DNA of 64,000 bases. It comes from JACCZR01 sp035296565. GTDB taxonomy: Bacteria > Actinomycetota > Thermoleophilia > Solirubrobacterales > Thermoleophilaceae. The stretch is taken from NCBI GenBank assembly GCA_035296565.1, contig DATHAQ010000052.1, forward strand, positions 1 through 64,000. The letters run 5' to 3'. Of this stretch, positions 55,520 through 62,952 are shown in pieces (the first letter of the stretch is position 1; every line of letters begins with the position of its first letter). The position numbers and the translations under genes were made by a program. The notes beneath the pieces were generated by a model that was not told the DNA's origin, made no database searches, and saw only the letters and a program-made list of their open reading frames with translations.

Positions 55520-56110
55520 GGCCGCCACGGGCTCGGGTGCTCCCTCGAAGCGCTTGTGCTTGCCGAGCGCCTTCCCGAGCCGGTACACCACCGGCACCAG
55601 GAGCTTGCGCACCGGCGCGGGGATCTCGACCATGTCGAACTCCGAGCGGTAGCGGGTGAGGAGGAAGGCCACGTCGAAGAGTCCCGGGCGCTTGCCCCCG
55701 TTTCGGGCCATCGAGTCGAAGATGCTGGTCAGGAAGTACTCGACGTTGTGGGGTGGCCAGAGCTCGCCGGTCCCGCGCAGCGGCTCGTCGCCCGCGTTCC
55801 AGAACCTGTGGACCTGCCCGGGAGCCCAGGTGACCGTCTCACCGGCGCCGACGAAATGCTCCACGCCGTCCGGCCCCATCCATCCGAGCCTGCCCTCGCG
55901 CACCGTGATCGCCTCGTGCTGGAGCTTGTGCACGTGCATGGGCGGCCCGTCTCCGGGCGCCACCACGTTGTCGCCGACGAGAACCGGGCCACGCTCATCG
56001 TGCTTGACGCCCGTGAACGTGAGCTTCTCGCCGCTGCCATTGCCGATCGTATGTGGGTGTGTGTAGAGTTCGATAGAGCAAGACTCTAATGAACATCGCC
56101 CAACTGTCAA
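55517..56110 (-). CDS. Cupin-domain protein
   Basis: Protein of about 197 residues. The cupin barrel spans roughly residues 25-120: DNVVAPGDGPPMHVHKLQHEAITVREG gives motif 1 (HxH...E) and ETVTWAPGQVHRFWNAGDEPL gives motif 2. The C-terminal 60 residues (FDVAFLLTRYRSEFDMVEIP) are helical. No ATG or GTG is available before the barrel; the TTG at 56110 is the only canonical start, and the sequence IELYTHPH from about residue 13 looks conserved. Substrate unknown; the metal ligands suggest a dioxygenase or isomerase, or binding only. It is divergent from the TetR gene with an operator between. Confidence 0.78.
   Translation of the reverse strand: MTVGRCSLESCSIELYTHPHTIGNGSGEKLTFTGVKHDERGPVLVGDNVVAPGDGPPMHVHKLQHEAITVREGRLGWMGPDGVEHFVGAGETVTWAPGQVHRFWNAGDEPLRGTGELWPPHNVEYFLTSIFDSMARNGGKRPGLFDVAFLLTRYRSEFDMVEIPAPVRKLLVPVVYRLGKALGKHKRFEGAPEPVAA
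56064..56088. promoter_or_regulatory. Inverted repeat TAGAGT-N13-ACTCTA
   Basis: Perfect 6-bp arms 13 bp apart near the cupin 5' end and 30 bp before the TetR start, in an AT-rich patch. Each arm also reads as a -10 box (TAGAGT) in both directions. It is the likely operator of the neighbouring TetR protein. Confidence 0.5.
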
Positions 56111-56117
56111 GCAGCCC

Positions 56118-56723
56118 GTGACCTACGACTCCCCCCTGCGCCGCGAACAGGCGGCGGAGACCCGGCACAGGGTGGTCGTCGCCGCGCGCGCCCTCTTCGC
56201 CGAGCGGGGCTCCCAGGCGACCACGATCGCCGATATCGCCGGCGAGGCGGGCGTATCTCCCCAGACCGTGTACGGGACGTTCGGCGGCAAACCGGGCCTG
56301 GTGGCCGCGCTCGTGGACCTGATCGACCGCGACAGCGACGTCCCCGCCCTGGCGGAGCGCCTCCTGCAGAGCAGCGACCCGCGGGAGGTGCTCGAGCTGG
56401 CGGTGAGGATCCCGCGCTCGGTGGTGGAGAGCTCCGGGGACCTGATCATTGCGCTGGCCGGCGCCGCGCCGACCGACGAGGCGGCCGCGGCGGCGCTGGC
56501 CGAGGGCCGCAAGCGCCATGATGCCGGCCTCCGCCGAGCCGTCGAGCGCCTCGCCGAGCTGGGAGCGCTCCGGGACGGCGTCGACATCGCCGAGGCGGCG
56601 GCCGTATTCGCCACGCTCACCAGCGACGAGACCTTCAGGCTGCTCGGCGCACGCCACGGCTGGGACCTCGACGCGTGTGAGAAGTGGATGCGCGAGACCC
56701 TCGCCTCGCTCTACATGCGCTGA
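56118..56723 (+). CDS. TetR-family regulator
   Basis: TetR protein of 201 residues. RREQAAETRHRVVVAARALFAERGSQATTIADIAGEAGVSPQTVYGTFGGKPGLV (about 8-62) is the complete N-terminal DNA-binding domain. The C-terminal helices (VVESSGDLIIALAGAAPTDEAAAAAL; ETFRLLGARHGWDLDACEKWM) form the ligand pocket of the TetR_C_6-like type. It is divergent from the cupin gene across a TAGAGT inverted repeat. Control of the cupin gene is the simplest reading. GTG start. Confidence 0.87.
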   Translation: MTYDSPLRREQAAETRHRVVVAARALFAERGSQATTIADIAGEAGVSPQTVYGTFGGKPGLVAALVDLIDRDSDVPALAERLLQSSDPREVLELAVRIPRSVVESSGDLIIALAGAAPTDEAAAAALAEGRKRHDAGLRRAVERLAELGALRDGVDIAEAAAVFATLTSDETFRLLGARHGWDLDACEKWMRETLASLYMR

Positions 56724-56883
56724 GGACGGCTACCCAGCACTGCCGCGAAGGAGGCCACAGGCACAGCCGCAGCCGCACGCCTCTCGGCAAGACGCTCAGG
56801 CGGCTGAGGCATTTTCCGAGGGGCGGGACGTCCTCCGGCCTGCTCCCCGGGCGGCAGCTCCGGCCGGACGCCTGGCCGTGGAA

Positions 56884-56901
56884 AGTAGGAAGCACTACTA
56901 T
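56884..56901. promoter_or_regulatory. Operator AGTAGGAAGCACTACT (site 2) overlapping -10 TACTAT
   Basis: A 16-bp site with 5-bp arms (AGTAG/CTACT), 14 of 16 bases identical to site 1 at 54842-54857. The -10 TACTAT (56896-56901) begins in its last four bases and ends 8 nt before ATG 56910. Repressor binding would block polymerase directly. Confidence 0.65.
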
Positions 56902-56909
56902 CCACTTTC

Positions 56910-58127
56910 ATGACCAGCCCCGCCACGCCGGCGGTTGACGCCGCGGCCTCCGATGACGTCCTCAAGCCCGACCACTCGGCCCACCGCAAGCACTTCATCT
57001 TCACCGAGGAGCACGACCAGCTGCGGGAGTCGATCGGCAACTTCGTCACGAAGGAGCTCGCCCCGCACGCCGAGCGCTGGGAGGAGGAGACCTTCGACGA
57101 CTGGGTCTTCCCGCGCATGGGCGAGCTGGGCTTCCTGGGCCTCTCCTACCCCGAGGAGTACGGCGGCCAGGGCGGCGACTACTACGCCAACCTGATCCTC
57201 GCCGAGGAGATGCCGAAGTCCAACTCGGGCGGCCTGGCGATGGGTATCGCGGTGCATACGGACATGGCCACGCCGCCGATACACCTCTTCGGGACCGAGC
57301 AGCAGAAGCGGGACTACCTCGTCCCCTCCATCAAGGGCGAGAAGATCTCCTGCCTGGGCATCACCGAGCCCGATGCCGGCTCCGACGTGAGCGCCATCAA
57401 GACCCGCGCCGTGCGCGACGGCGACGAGTGGGTCATCAACGGCTCGAAGACGTACATCACCAACGGCCACCGCGCCGACTACATCGTTCTGGTCACCAAG
57501 ACCGATCCCGACGCCGGCTACGACGGCTTCACGCTGTTCCTCGTCGACATGGACCTGCCGGGCGTGATTCGCGAGAAGAAGCTGGAGAAGCTCGGCATGC
57601 ACGCCAGCGACACGGCGCTGCTGGCATTCCAGGATGTGCGCGTCCCCGACGAGGCGCGCCTGGGCGAGGAGGGCAAGGGCTTCTACCACATCATGTGGGA
57701 GCTCCAGGGCGAGCGGCTGATCGGCGCGGCGGGCTGCGTGGCCGGCGCCCAGCACTGCTTCGACCGCACGCTGCAGTACGCGCACGAGCGCAAGGCCTTC
57801 GGGCGCTCGATCGGACACTTCCAGGTGATCCGCCACAAGTTCGCCGAGATGGCGACGAAGATCGAGTCGGCCCGCCAGCTGGTCTACACGACGGCGTGGC
57901 GCCACCAGAACGGCGAGTACCCGGTGCGCGAGATATCGATGGCCAAGCTGTACGCCGCGCGGATCGCCGTCGAGGTGGCCGACGAGTGCATCCAGGTCCA
58001 CGGCGGCGCGGGCTACATGAAGGAGTACGGCGTCGAGCGCGTGTGGCGCGACATGCGCCTGAACCGGATCGGCGCGGGTACCGACGAGATCATGCTGGAC
58101 GTGATCGGTCGCTCATACGGCCTCTAG
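56910..58127 (+). CDS. Acyl-CoA dehydrogenase (first)
   Basis: Flavoenzyme of 405 residues for the first step of acyl-CoA beta-oxidation. FTEEHDQLRESIGNFVTKELAPHAERWEEE starts the N-terminal helical domain. The FAD/substrate strand region is CLGITEPDAGSDVSAIKTRAVRDGDEWVINGSKTYITNG (about 148-187). The C-terminal helical domain has YAHERKAFGRSIGHFQVIRHKFAEM. The catalytic base fits VHGGAGYMKEYGVERVWRDMR near 360-380. 23-residue N-terminal extension. ATG start leaderless behind a shared operator. The next gene starts within its stop (TAGTG). Confidence 0.93.
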   Translation: MTSPATPAVDAAASDDVLKPDHSAHRKHFIFTEEHDQLRESIGNFVTKELAPHAERWEEETFDDWVFPRMGELGFLGLSYPEEYGGQGGDYYANLILAEEMPKSNSGGLAMGIAVHTDMATPPIHLFGTEQQKRDYLVPSIKGEKISCLGITEPDAGSDVSAIKTRAVRDGDEWVINGSKTYITNGHRADYIVLVTKTDPDAGYDGFTLFLVDMDLPGVIREKKLEKLGMHASDTALLAFQDVRVPDEARLGEEGKGFYHIMWELQGERLIGAAGCVAGAQHCFDRTLQYAHERKAFGRSIGHFQVIRHKFAEMATKIESARQLVYTTAWRHQNGEYPVREISMAKLYAARIAVEVADECIQVHGGAGYMKEYGVERVWRDMRLNRIGAGTDEIMLDVIGRSYGL

Positions 58128-58540
58128 TGGGCGACCGGCTCGACCACGTCCGCTCCTACTACGAGGCGCTGAACACCGGGGACGCCGAGCGCGTCGCCGC
58201 GCACTTCAGCGACGACGCGACGCACTATTACACCCGCCTCGGCCCGCACGAGAGCGCCCGGACGATCGGGGAGCACACTCACTGGGCGGTCGAGAACATC
58301 GAGGGCCAGTGGCACATCGAGGACGCGATCGAGGACGATGGGCGCGTGGTTATCGAGTGGACGATGACCTGGCGTGACCCGCGAAGCGGCGAGCGGCGCC
58401 TGGACCGCGGGACGGAGTGGTTCGAGTTCGAGGACGGCCTCATCCGCGAGGTGCGCGCCTACCATCACGGCGGTCGCAAGAACCCGAGTGGCGACCTGCT
58501 CGGCTTCGACCACGCCGGACGCGGGCACACCACGCTGTGA
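58127..58540 (+). CDS. SnoaL/NTF2-like protein between two dehydrogenases
   Basis: NTF2-like protein of 137 residues: VRSYYEALNTGDAERVAAHFSDDATHYYT, then HTHWAVENIEGQWHIEDAIEDDGRVVIEWTM and EWFEFEDGLIREVRAYHHGG. The GTG is fused with the upstream stop (TAGTG) and its own stop with the next start (GTGA), so it is translationally coupled on both sides. Placed between two acyl-CoA dehydrogenases it may be a hydratase-like or lyase-like partner of the pathway, but catalytic residues are not obvious. Confidence 0.78.
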   Translation: MGDRLDHVRSYYEALNTGDAERVAAHFSDDATHYYTRLGPHESARTIGEHTHWAVENIEGQWHIEDAIEDDGRVVIEWTMTWRDPRSGERRLDRGTEWFEFEDGLIREVRAYHHGGRKNPSGDLLGFDHAGRGHTTL

Positions 58541-59715
58541 GCGCGCACGCCGCGGTGCCGCAGGCCCGTAGGCCGCTCCCGCCCTTCACCCCCGAGCACG
58601 AGGAGCTGCGGGAGTCGGTGCGCCGTTTCGTGGCCAACGAGCTGCGCCCGCACGCCATGCAGTGGGAGGACGCCGAGTGGTTTCCCGACGAGGTCTTCGC
58701 CAAGCTGGCCGCGGTCGGGTTCCTCGGCCTGAAGTACCCCGAGGAGCTAGGCGGGGAGGGGGGCGACTACCTGCACGATGCCGTGCTCTCCGAGGAGCTG
58801 TCGCGCTGCGGCTCGGGCGGCGTGGCCGCTGGTATAGGCGCCCACGTCGGGATCGCCACGCCGCCGGTCTGGAAGTTCGGCACCGAGGACCAGAAGCAGC
58901 GCTTCCTGGCGCCTGCCATCCGCGGCGAGCGGATCGCCGCCCTGGGGATAACCGAACCCGGAGCCGGCTCCGACGTGGCGGGCATCCTCACGAAGGCCGA
59001 GCCGGTGGACGGCGGCTGGATCGTCAACGGGTCCAAGACCTTCATCACCAACGGCGTGCGGGCCGACTTCGTGGTGACTGCGGTCAAGACCACCGGCGAG
59101 GGTGGTCACCACGGGATCTCGTTCCTCGTCATCGAGCGCGAGTTCGAGGGCTTCGAGGTCTCGAAGAAGCTCGAGAAGATGGGCTGGCGCGCGTCCGACA
59201 CGGCCGAGCTCTCGTTCGCCGACGTCTTCGTGCCGCGGGAGAACCTGCTCGGCGAGGAGAACGGCGGCTTCTACCTGATCATGGCCAACTTCCAGTGGGA
59301 GCGGCTGCTGATGGCGCTTGGGGCGGTCGGCTCGATGGAGGCGGTTATCGACCTCACCATCGACTACGCGCGCGAGCGCAACGCCTTCGGCCGGCCCATC
59401 TCGAAGTTCCAGGCCATCCGCCACAAGGTGGCCGAGATGGCCCTGAAGCTCGAGACGGCCCGCGCGATCACCTACCACGCCCTCCGACTGTTCGTGGAGA
59501 CCGGCGACGCGGTCAAGGAGGTCACCATGGCGAAGCTCCAGTCACAACGCGCCGCCTTCGAGGTCGCCGACGAGGCGCTGCAGATCCACGGCGGCGCCGG
59601 CTACATGAAGGAGTACGAGATCGAGCGTGTGGCCCGCGACACCCGCCTCGGCCCCATCGGCGGCGGGACCGACGAGATCATGAAGGAGATCCTGGGCAAG
59701 CAGCTGGGGCTCTAG
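58537..59715 (+). CDS. Acyl-CoA dehydrogenase (second)
   Basis: Flavoenzyme of 392 residues, a paralogue of the first (same order of motifs, roughly half identical). FTPEHEELRESVRRFVANELRPHAMQWEDAEW, ALGITEPGAGSDVAGILTKAEPVDGGWIVNGSKTFITNG, YARERNAFGRPISKFQAIRHKVAEM and IHGGAGYMKEYEIERVARDTRL are all intact. Two dehydrogenases in one operon may act on different chain lengths or on two oxidation steps of a branched acid. GTG start overlaps the NTF2-like stop. The following SDR gene lies 76 bp away with its own ribosome site. Confidence 0.93.
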   Translation: MSAHAAVPQARRPLPPFTPEHEELRESVRRFVANELRPHAMQWEDAEWFPDEVFAKLAAVGFLGLKYPEELGGEGGDYLHDAVLSEELSRCGSGGVAAGIGAHVGIATPPVWKFGTEDQKQRFLAPAIRGERIAALGITEPGAGSDVAGILTKAEPVDGGWIVNGSKTFITNGVRADFVVTAVKTTGEGGHHGISFLVIEREFEGFEVSKKLEKMGWRASDTAELSFADVFVPRENLLGEENGGFYLIMANFQWERLLMALGAVGSMEAVIDLTIDYARERNAFGRPISKFQAIRHKVAEMALKLETARAITYHALRLFVETGDAVKEVTMAKLQSQRAAFEVADEALQIHGGAGYMKEYEIERVARDTRLGPIGGGTDEIMKEILGKQLGL

Positions 59716-59791
59716 CGCGTTCGCACCAGGCGCCCGCGCGCCGCTCGAGCCTAGATAGCCTGCCGCCCCTCTAGATCACGAAGGAGGCGGT

Positions 59792-60619
59792 GTGGGAGTA
59801 CTGGACGGCAAGGCGGCGATCGTTACCGGATCGGCGCGCGGCATCGGCCGCGCGACGGCGGAGCTGCTCTCCGAGCAGGGCGCGAAGGTCCTCGTCAACG
59901 ACCTCGACGGCGACGTGGCCGAGCAGGCGGCGAGCGACATCCGAGGGGACACGGCGGTCTACAGCGGCGACCTCACCAAGGAGGGCGCGTGCGAGGAGCT
60001 CGTCCAGAAGGCCGCCGACGAGTTCGGCCAGATCGACATCATCGTCAACAACGCCGGCTATACCTGGGACGGGCCGATCCACAAGATGTCCGACCAGCAA
60101 TTCCAGGCCATGCTGGACATCCACAACGTGGTGCCCTTCCGCGTCCTACGCGCCGCGGCGCCGCACCTCCGCGAGCCCGCCAAGAAGGAGAAGGAGGAGG
60201 GCCGCGAGGTCTTCCGCAAGGTAGTGAACATCTCGTCGGTCTCCGGGACCATGGGCAATGCCGGACAGGCCAACTACTCGTCGGGCAAGTCCGGCGTCGT
60301 GGGCCTCACCAAGACGCTGGCCAAGGAGTGGGGCCAGTTCAAGATCAATGTCAACGCCGTGGCCTTCGGCTTCGTCGAGACGCGCCTGACCGCCGCCAAG
60401 GAGGAGGCCGAGTCGATCGAGAAGGACGGGGAGAAGATCCAGCTGGGCATCCCCGAGCAGATGCGCCAGATGGCTTCGATGCTGATCCCGCTCGGCCGGC
60501 CGGCCACGCCCGAGGAGGCCGCCGGTGGCGTCTTCTTCCTCTGCTCGCCCTGGTCGAACTACGTCCACGGCCAGGTGTTGAACGTCACCGGTGGTCAGTT
60601 CACCGGCATGACGAGCTAG
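59792..60619 (+). CDS. Classical SDR oxidoreductase (FabG-like)
   Basis: Short-chain dehydrogenase of 275 residues. TGSARGIGRATAELLSEQG is the cofactor motif (about 12-30), VNNAGYTWDG the NNAG, NISSVSGTMGNAGQANYSSGKSGVVGLTKTLAKEW holds the Ser and YxxxK (about 148-180), and LNVTGGQFTG the end. A charged insert (REPAKKEKEEGREV) lies between strands 4 and 5. It reduces or oxidises a 3-hydroxyacyl or other alcohol. GTG with AAGGAGG. The last bases (CTAG) also encode the stop of the convergent SDR-like gene. Confidence 0.92.
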   Translation: MGVLDGKAAIVTGSARGIGRATAELLSEQGAKVLVNDLDGDVAEQAASDIRGDTAVYSGDLTKEGACEELVQKAADEFGQIDIIVNNAGYTWDGPIHKMSDQQFQAMLDIHNVVPFRVLRAAAPHLREPAKKEKEEGREVFRKVVNISSVSGTMGNAGQANYSSGKSGVVGLTKTLAKEWGQFKINVNAVAFGFVETRLTAAKEEAESIEKDGEKIQLGIPEQMRQMASMLIPLGRPATPEEAAGGVFFLCSPWSNYVHGQVLNVTGGQFTGMTS

Positions 60620-61125
60620 GGCCGCGCACCGAGGACGGCCCCGCTGAAGTAGTCGCCCGCCGGCGAGGCGAGGAAGGCCGCGAGCCAGGCGGTCTCCTCT
60701 GGTCCCCCGGCGGAGATGGCGTTGAGCTTGACGCCGAAGCGCGCCCACTCGATCGAGAGCACCCGCGCGAGGTTCTCCAGCCCGGCGCGGACGGCGGGCG
60801 CCTCCGGGGTCACCGTCACGACCTTCCCACCGCGGGAGTCCGGGATCATGGCTCTGGTCGCCACGGCGTGGGTCATGAGCCACGTCCCCTCCATGCCCAG
60901 GCGCGGATCCTCGCCGGGGCTGCAGTTGACCAGGACGTCGATCCGCCGGTGCTGCTCGAGCACGTCGTGGACGAAGGAGTCGACCTCGTGCTCGTCCTCG
61001 GAGGCGTCGCAGGCCACCACCCGGGCACCCAGCGCGGCCAGCTCCCGCTCGATCGCGGGCCCGGAGCCGCTCAGTACGGCTACCCGGCCTTCAAGCAGAC
61101 CCGGGGCGAAGACGCGCGAGCTCAT
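60616..61125 (-). CDS. Degenerate SDR-like protein
   Basis: Protein of 169 residues with the outline of an SDR. VAVLSGSGPAIERELAALGARVVACD lacks the GxxxGxG spacing. LVNCSPGED stands where NNAG should be. VTVTPEAPAVRAGLENLARVLSIEWARFGVKLNAISAG is the helix that normally has YxxxK, but it has Ala and Arg instead. So neither cofactor binding nor catalysis is supported. It may be a structural partner or a decaying gene. The reading frame is intact, and the ATG has TAGATT 9 nt upstream. The stop is shared with the true SDR. Confidence 0.7.
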   Translation of the reverse strand: MSSRVFAPGLLEGRVAVLSGSGPAIERELAALGARVVACDASEDEHEVDSFVHDVLEQHRRIDVLVNCSPGEDPRLGMEGTWLMTHAVATRAMIPDSRGGKVVTVTPEAPAVRAGLENLARVLSIEWARFGVKLNAISAGGPEETAWLAAFLASPAGDYFSGAVLGARP

Positions 61126-61471
61126 GGCGCCGGCAATCTAACGGGCCTCCGCGCCTGCCCAGCGCCAGGGGAACCCCCCAGCCGAGCATGGGCCACATCG
61201 GCCAGAAGTAGTCGGCTCCGGTAACCGCCCAGATCACGGTCAGCAGCGCGATCACGCCAACGTAGGCCCTCAACTCGGCCGCTCGCGGGCGCTGCGGGCG
61301 GGGCTGCCGCCGGGGCAGGTCGGCGGTCAGCCGGCCGAGCTCGTCGTGCGTGCGGGCCTCGAGCGCCCAGGCCACGCGCTGCTCGAGCTCCGCCAGGTCC
61401 AGGCGCCCTTCGGCGGCGTGGCCACGCAGGGCATCCACCACGGCGTCGCGCTCGGCATCCGACGCCCTCAT
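61091..61471 (-). CDS. DUF1707 protein with two-helix membrane segment
   Basis: Protein of 126 residues. RASDAERDAVVDALRGHAAEGRLDLAELEQRVAWALEARTHDELGRLTADLP (about 1-52) is the DUF1707 helical domain of actinobacteria, which often accompanies a membrane unit. Two hydrophobic segments follow (AYVGVIALLTVIWAVTG; FWPMWPMLGWGVPLAL). Possibly a small envelope regulator. The ATG overlaps the carotenoid-oxygenase stop (TGATG), and its C terminus overlaps the SDR-like gene by 35 bp, which is long for this genome; the exact end depends on the frame shown. Confidence 0.75.
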   Translation of the reverse strand: MRASDAERDAVVDALRGHAAEGRLDLAELEQRVAWALEARTHDELGRLTADLPRRQPRPQRPRAAELRAYVGVIALLTVIWAVTGADYFWPMWPMLGWGVPLALGRRGGPLDCRRHELARLRPGSA

Positions 61472-62883
61472 CAGAAGAACTGCCCGTGGAAGCCGAACGG
61501 GATCGCGTGCGGGGCCTCGGCGCGGGCCAGCTCCTCGAGTGTGCCCGCGTCGAGAACCGCCAGGAACGAGCGCCCCTTCTCGGCGTCGAGCACGAGGGAC
61601 AGGAGCACGCCGTCGTCCTCGGCGTCGGCCCCGACACGTCGCACGAACACCGGCTCGCCCGGGTAGCAGCCTTCCTGCTCCCAGCGCAGCGTCTCGCCCG
61701 ACTGCACGTCGAGCTTGACGACGCGGTCCAGCCAGTCGCCCGAGCCGGCGCCGTACACGTAGCGGTACGGGCGCCCGTTGCGGCGTCCGTAGTCGATGCG
61801 CGGGAGCTCGAGCGGCTCGTCGGACAGGCGCTCGCCAGTCACCGGGCCGCCGCTCAGCGGGACCCGGTAACGCGTGGGGTAGGAATGCGGCGGCGGCGTC
61901 GTGCCGGCCCTCAGCTTGCTCAGCTCCAGCGCCCGGATGACCGAGGGATCCTCGTAGGCGCAGAGGTCGACCACCACCTCGTCCCCCCGCTCGTAGGCGT
62001 TGATGTGGTGGAAGCAGAAGAAGGCCTCGCCCTCGCCGGTGGCCACGTGCTCGCCGCTGTGGCGGTCCACCACGTGGAAGGTCGTGCCCCGCTCGGGCTT
62101 CCAGCTCATGTTGTGCATGAAGCTGCCGCCCTTGCGGATCATGCGCAGCGGGTCCACCACCGCGGGCCACGCCACCAACAGGAGGTGGTGCTCGGTCATG
62201 GCCATCGAGTGGATGTAGGACGGCTCGCGGCCGGCCGGGATCTTGGCGATCAGTCGCCGCGTGGAGCTACCGCCCGGAACGGCGAAGATCTTGTACGCGT
62301 TGCGAGCCGAGAACTCGACGACGTAGGAGATCAGCTCGTCGGCCACCCTGTCGTGGTGGGGATGGGCGCTGCCCACCGCGCCGCCCACGCGGTCGTCCCA
62401 CTTCACCGGGCCGACCGTGTTGAGGGTGTCGCGGTCGAACTCCATCGGCACCGGCATCTCGGTCATGGCGATGTAGCGGTCGCCGATCCGGGAGAGGTTC
62501 ACGTTGGCGTTGTCGTTGTCCGGGGCCGAGAACGCGGCGGTCATGCGGCCGAACAGCGACCGGCAGGGATCCTGTCCGAAGCCCCAGGCCTCGAAGCGGC
62601 CCTTGCGGGCGGACTTCAGCGCCTCGGACCGCAGGAAGCGGCTGGCGTAGCCCACCTTCCCCTCGCCGATGCGAAAGGCGTTGAGCATGGCCAGCCCGTC
62701 GAACCAGTGGCGCAGGGGGACCCCGCCGACGTCGAGCAGCGCGGGGGTGACCCGCGTCAGGTCGCCGCTGAGCCAGGGGGGAATTGCGCCCTGCACGGGC
62801 AGCGAGTCGACGTGCACCTCCTCTTCGAGGGTCTGGAACCCGAGGGTGTGGTTGGCCTGTCGCTCCGCCGCCTGCGTCGCCAT
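61471..62883 (-). CDS. Carotenoid cleavage oxygenase (RPE65 family)
   Basis: Fe(II) dioxygenase of 470 residues that splits a double bond in a carotenoid or stilbene. The four metal histidines are visible: GSAHPHHDRVADEL, SYIHSMAMTEHHLLLVAW, FFCFHHINAYERGDEVVVDLCAYEDP and the terminal FGFHGQFF. GDLTRVTPALLDVGGVPLRHWFDGLAMLNAFR is the conserved N-terminal region and WFDGLAM the family signature. The start has GGAGG five bases upstream. The PadR gene is divergent 69 bp away, and two inverted repeats lie in the gap. Confidence 0.9.
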   Translation of the reverse strand: MATQAAERQANHTLGFQTLEEEVHVDSLPVQGAIPPWLSGDLTRVTPALLDVGGVPLRHWFDGLAMLNAFRIGEGKVGYASRFLRSEALKSARKGRFEAWGFGQDPCRSLFGRMTAAFSAPDNDNANVNLSRIGDRYIAMTEMPVPMEFDRDTLNTVGPVKWDDRVGGAVGSAHPHHDRVADELISYVVEFSARNAYKIFAVPGGSSTRRLIAKIPAGREPSYIHSMAMTEHHLLLVAWPAVVDPLRMIRKGGSFMHNMSWKPERGTTFHVVDRHSGEHVATGEGEAFFCFHHINAYERGDEVVVDLCAYEDPSVIRALELSKLRAGTTPPPHSYPTRYRVPLSGGPVTGERLSDEPLELPRIDYGRRNGRPYRYVYGAGSGDWLDRVVKLDVQSGETLRWEQEGCYPGEPVFVRRVGADAEDDGVLLSLVLDAEKGRSFLAVLDAGTLEELARAEAPHAIPFGFHGQFF

Positions 62884-62905
62884 TCTGTCCTCCGCCGATC
62901 GAGGA

Positions 62906-62916
62906 TTGACCGTCAA
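62906..62916. promoter_or_regulatory. Palindrome TTGAC-C-GTCAA
   Basis: An 11-bp palindrome in the carotenoid-oxygenase/PadR gap, 23 bp before the oxygenase ATG. Candidate operator half of the divergent region. Confidence 0.35.
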
Positions 62917-62928
62917 GATAGTACCATC

Positions 62929-62940
62929 CAGTCTGGACTG
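62929..62940. promoter_or_regulatory. Inverted repeat CAGTC-TG-GACTG
   Basis: Perfect 5-bp arms 12 bp before the PadR start, next to GATAGT (62917-62922). Candidate PadR autoregulatory site. Confidence 0.4.
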
Positions 62941-62952
62941 TCACAAGGACCC

